64,000 nt of DNA from Steroidobacteraceae bacterium (GTDB lineage: Bacteria; Pseudomonadota; Gammaproteobacteria; Steroidobacterales; Steroidobacteraceae): assembly GCA_017853555.1 (NCBI GenBank), contig JAFMJH010000011.1, positions 1 through 64,000 on the forward strand, in the 5' to 3' direction. A program made the translations under genes and the position numbers. Under the pieces are notes generated by a model. That model was not told the origin of the DNA. It saw only the letters and a list, made by a program, of their open reading frames with translations, and searched no databases. Below, piece by piece: positions 61,532-64,000 of the stretch (its first letter is position 1; each line of letters opens with the position of its first letter).

Positions 61532-64000
61532 ATGCGTCTGACCAAGATCAAGCTGGCCGGTTTCAAATCCTTCGTCGATCCCACGAGCGTCACGTTCCCG
61601 AGCAATCTCACCGGTGTCGTCGGCCCGAATGGTTGCGGCAAATCCAACGTCATAGACGCCGTGCGCTGGGTGATGGGCGAACTGTCGGCGAAACATCTGC
61701 GCGGCGATTCGATGGCCGATGTGGTTTTCAACGGTTCGAGCGCACGCAAGCCCGTGGGCAAGGCATCGGTCGAGCTGGTGTTCGACAATTCGGACGGCAA
61801 GATCGGCGGCAGCTACGCCGCATTCGCCGAAGTGTCGCTGCGACGCGAAGTGTCGCGCGACGGCAGCAGTGCCTACTTCATCAACGGCGCTCGTTGCCGT
61901 CGCAAGGACATCACGCAACTCTTCCTCGGTACCGGCTTGGGCTCGCGCAGTTACGCGATCATCGAGCAGGGCATGATCTCGCGCCTGATCGAAGCGAAAT
62001 CCGACGACATGCGTGCGTTCGTCGAGGAAGCCGCCGGAATCTCGAAGTACAAAGAGCGCCGCAAGGAAACCGAAAGCCGCATCCGCGATACGCGCGAGAA
62101 TCTCGAGCGATTGCAGGACTTGCGCGACGAAATCGACAAACAGATCCGGCATCTGCAACGGCAGGCGACCGCCGCGCGTCGCTACCAGGAGCTGAAAGAG
62201 CAGGAGCGGCGGCTCACGGCCGAATTGCTGGCCTTGCGCTTGCGCGATCTGGACAGCGGCGCCGAGGTGCACGACAGCGCGGTGCGTGAACGCGAGTTGG
62301 CGATGCAGTCGGCACTCGCCGATTTGCGCGCGGCCGAAGCGGCGATCGAGACGCAGCGTGCTTTCCACATCGAGCAGACCGACGTGGTCGGTCAGATCCA
62401 GGGGCGATATTTTTCGGTCGGCGCGGATATCTCGCGCACCGAACAGCAGATTCAATACGCTCGCGAGACCCGTGATCGCCAGCGCGCCGATCTTTCGCAA
62501 TCGCGCACTACGCAGGAAAACCTCGCCACGCAAATCGCGCGCGACGAGCAGGAGCTCGTGTCGATCCGCGAGGAGCTTGCGCGACTCGCGCCGGATATCG
62601 AGCGTGCGCAAGCGGCCGAACGTGCCGCAGCGGCGCATCTCGATGCCGCCGAACAGGGCCTTGCGGGTTGGCAGCAGCGCTGGGAAGTGTTCAACCACGA
62701 CACCGGTGCCGCCAATCAGACCGTGCAGGTCGAGCGTGCGCGCATCGAGCAGCTCGAGAATCAATTGCGCCGGTTGCGCGCGCAACGCGATCGGCTTGCC
62801 GTCGAACGCGATGCGCTGGTTGCGCAGGAATCACAAGGGCAACTCGCCGAGCTCGGCGAGCGCGAATCGCGCGCTCGCAGCGAGGCGGACGAGTGGTCGC
62901 GTGATCTGAATGCGGCGCTCGGTGAAGTGCAGGGGCTGCGCACGCAGCAGTTCGAGCTCGAGGCGCGACTCGAGGGTGCGCGCGGTGATCGTGAGCGTGC
63001 GCGTGCGGAAGTGATGTCGGTCGAGGCTTTGCAGCGCGCGGCGCTCGGGCAGGCCGACTCGCGCGCCGGCGAGTGGTTGCGCGCCGCAGGTTTGGGTGAG
63101 CGTCCGCGCGTCGCCGAGGCCTTGCAGGTCGATGCAGGCTACGAGCGCGCCGTCGAAACGGTGCTCGGCGATTATCTCGAAGCCGTGTGCGTCGACGGTC
63201 TCGAGGGTCTCGCCGAGGCGCTTGAAGGTCTCTCGGGCACGCATCTGGCAATCTTTGAAGGGGGTGCGCAAGGCGCGGCGGGCTCGGTGGCCGGTACTTT
63301 GGGGGCGGTGGTGCGCGGTCCGCAGGCCGTCGTCGGCTTGCTCTCGCAAGTACGCATCGCCGAGTCGTTGGGTGTCGCATTGTCGATGCGCCGCAGTCTC
63401 GCCGCCGGCGAGTCGGTCATCACGCGGGCGGGCGAATGGGTCGGCAGCGGCTGGTTGCGCGTGGCGCGCGGCGGCGATGATCACGCCGGCGTCATCGAGC
63501 GCGAACAAAGATTGAAGAGCCTGCGCGCGGATTTCGAATCGGCCGAGCGGCGCGTGCGCGACGTCGAGGCCGAATTGCAGCAGACCCGCAGCGCGCTCGG
63601 CAAGGCCGAGGGCGCGCGTGATGCGGCGCAGGAGCGTATTCAGTCCGCGCATCGCACGCATGCCGATTTGCTCGGGCAGCTCGAAGCTTCGCGCGCGCGT
63701 GCCCAGGAATCGACGTTGCGGCGCGGCCGGCTCGACGAGGAGTCGGCCGACGTCGCGCGCGAAATCGGCGTCGCCGAAGAGGCGTTGGCGCGGGCGCGTG
63801 CCGAACTAGAGCGCGGCGTCATCCGCGTCGGCGAGCTCGACGCGCAGCGTCCCGACCTCGAGGCGCAGCGCGAACAGGCCCGTGATGCGGTGTCGCAGGC
63901 GCGCGCTGCCGCGCAAACCGCGCAACTCGCGGCGCGCGATCTCATGGTGCGTGCGGAAGGCCGGCGCACGGCCGAGGCGAGCATGCAGCTCGGTCTCGAG
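61532..64000 (+). CDS. smc: Chromosome partition protein SMC (partial, N-terminal 823 codons)
   Basis: Open to the window end, so the C-terminal head lies outside. It starts RLTKIKLAGFKSFVDPT with Walker A GPNGCGKS (31-38) and the Q-loop/arginine region (LRGDSMADVVFNGSS). A coiled coil runs from about 165 to 510, then the hinge (about 520-640: RPRVAEALQVDAGYERAVETVLGDYLEAV) and the returning coil. It compacts and segregates the chromosome with ScpA and ScpB. Its presence means this lineage uses SMC rather than MukBEF. Confidence 0.97.
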   Translation, partial: MRLTKIKLAGFKSFVDPTSVTFPSNLTGVVGPNGCGKSNVIDAVRWVMGELSAKHLRGDSMADVVFNGSSARKPVGKASVELVFDNSDGKIGGSYAAFAEVSLRREVSRDGSSAYFINGARCRRKDITQLFLGTGLGSRSYAIIEQGMISRLIEAKSDDMRAFVEEAAGISKYKERRKETESRIRDTRENLERLQDLRDEIDKQIRHLQRQATAARRYQELKEQERRLTAELLALRLRDLDSGAEVHDSAVRERELAMQSALADLRAAEAAIETQRAFHIEQTDVVGQIQGRYFSVGADISRTEQQIQYARETRDRQRADLSQSRTTQENLATQIARDEQELVSIREELARLAPDIERAQAAERAAAAHLDAAEQGLAGWQQRWEVFNHDTGAANQTVQVERARIEQLENQLRRLRAQRDRLAVERDALVAQESQGQLAELGERESRARSEADEWSRDLNAALGEVQGLRTQQFELEARLEGARGDRERARAEVMSVEALQRAALGQADSRAGEWLRAAGLGERPRVAEALQVDAGYERAVETVLGDYLEAVCVDGLEGLAEALEGLSGTHLAIFEGGAQGAAGSVAGTLGAVVRGPQAVVGLLSQVRIAESLGVALSMRRSLAAGESVITRAGEWVGSGWLRVARGGDDHAGVIEREQRLKSLRADFESAERRVRDVEAELQQTRSALGKAEGARDAAQERIQSAHRTHADLLGQLEASRARAQESTLRRGRLDEESADVAREIGVAEEALARARAELERGVIRVGELDAQRPDLEAQREQARDAVSQARAAAQTAQLAARDLMVRAEGRRTAEASMQLGLE

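Overview
The window is 64 kb of GC-rich chromosome from a gammaproteobacterium. The order smpB-ratA-rnfH-bamE-fur-recN-nadK-hrcA-grpE-dnaK-dnaJ-dapB-carAB-greA, the SMC (not MukB) condensin, a tmRNA tag reading [10 protein letters not shown], and HrcA together with a sigma-32-like promoter suggest a lineage near Xanthomonadales, Nevskiales or Steroidobacterales. This placement is inferred from gene order and family; no 16S rRNA gene is present.

Layout. 1-6.2 kb is the only clearly accessory stretch. It holds the end of a TonB-dependent receptor, a probable Tat-exported PLP enzyme, a GT4 glycosyltransferase overlapping a bifunctional OlsF-like ornithine-lipid synthase, and a Gfo/Idh/MocA oxidoreductase with an IclR regulator, divergent from an MFS transporter (6.4-7.6 kb). 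7.6-10.2 kb carries the trans-translation genes ssrA and smpB around the ABC-F ATPase gene ybiT. 10.2-14.4 kb holds ratA, rnfH, bamE, fur, recN and nadK, packed so tightly that convergent pairs overlap. 14.5-19.4 kb is the hrcA-grpE-dnaK-dnaJ heat-shock cluster with a near-consensus sigma-32 promoter between hrcA and grpE. 19.4-25.6 kb is dapB, carAB behind a probable attenuator, greA and yhbY. 25.8-31.1 kb is ftsH-folP-glmM-tpiA-secG and tRNA-Leu(GAG). 31.2-45.7 kb is a complete 14-gene nuoA-N operon for respiratory complex I. 45.7-50.7 kb holds initiator tRNA-Met, deaD, a GT2 glycosyltransferase and a periplasmic S9 peptidase. 50.7-59.2 kb is the rimP-nusA-infB-rbfA-truB-rpsO-pnp cluster behind two tandem terminator hairpins. 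59.3-64 kb is gluQ-dksA, queF and the first 823 codons of smc.

Nearly everything after 7.6 kb is conserved housekeeping for translation, RNA turnover, chaperones, respiration and nucleotide supply. I saw no insertion sequence, prophage, CRISPR array, rRNA or defence system. The most original material is regulatory (carA and rimP leaders, the dksA promoter, a possible leaderless ratA), compositional (a DksA with one of four zinc ligands and a long Lys/Ala/Pro tail; an initiator tRNA with U1-U72), and the GT4-OlsF pair, which may be a two-gene route to phosphorus-free membrane lipids.
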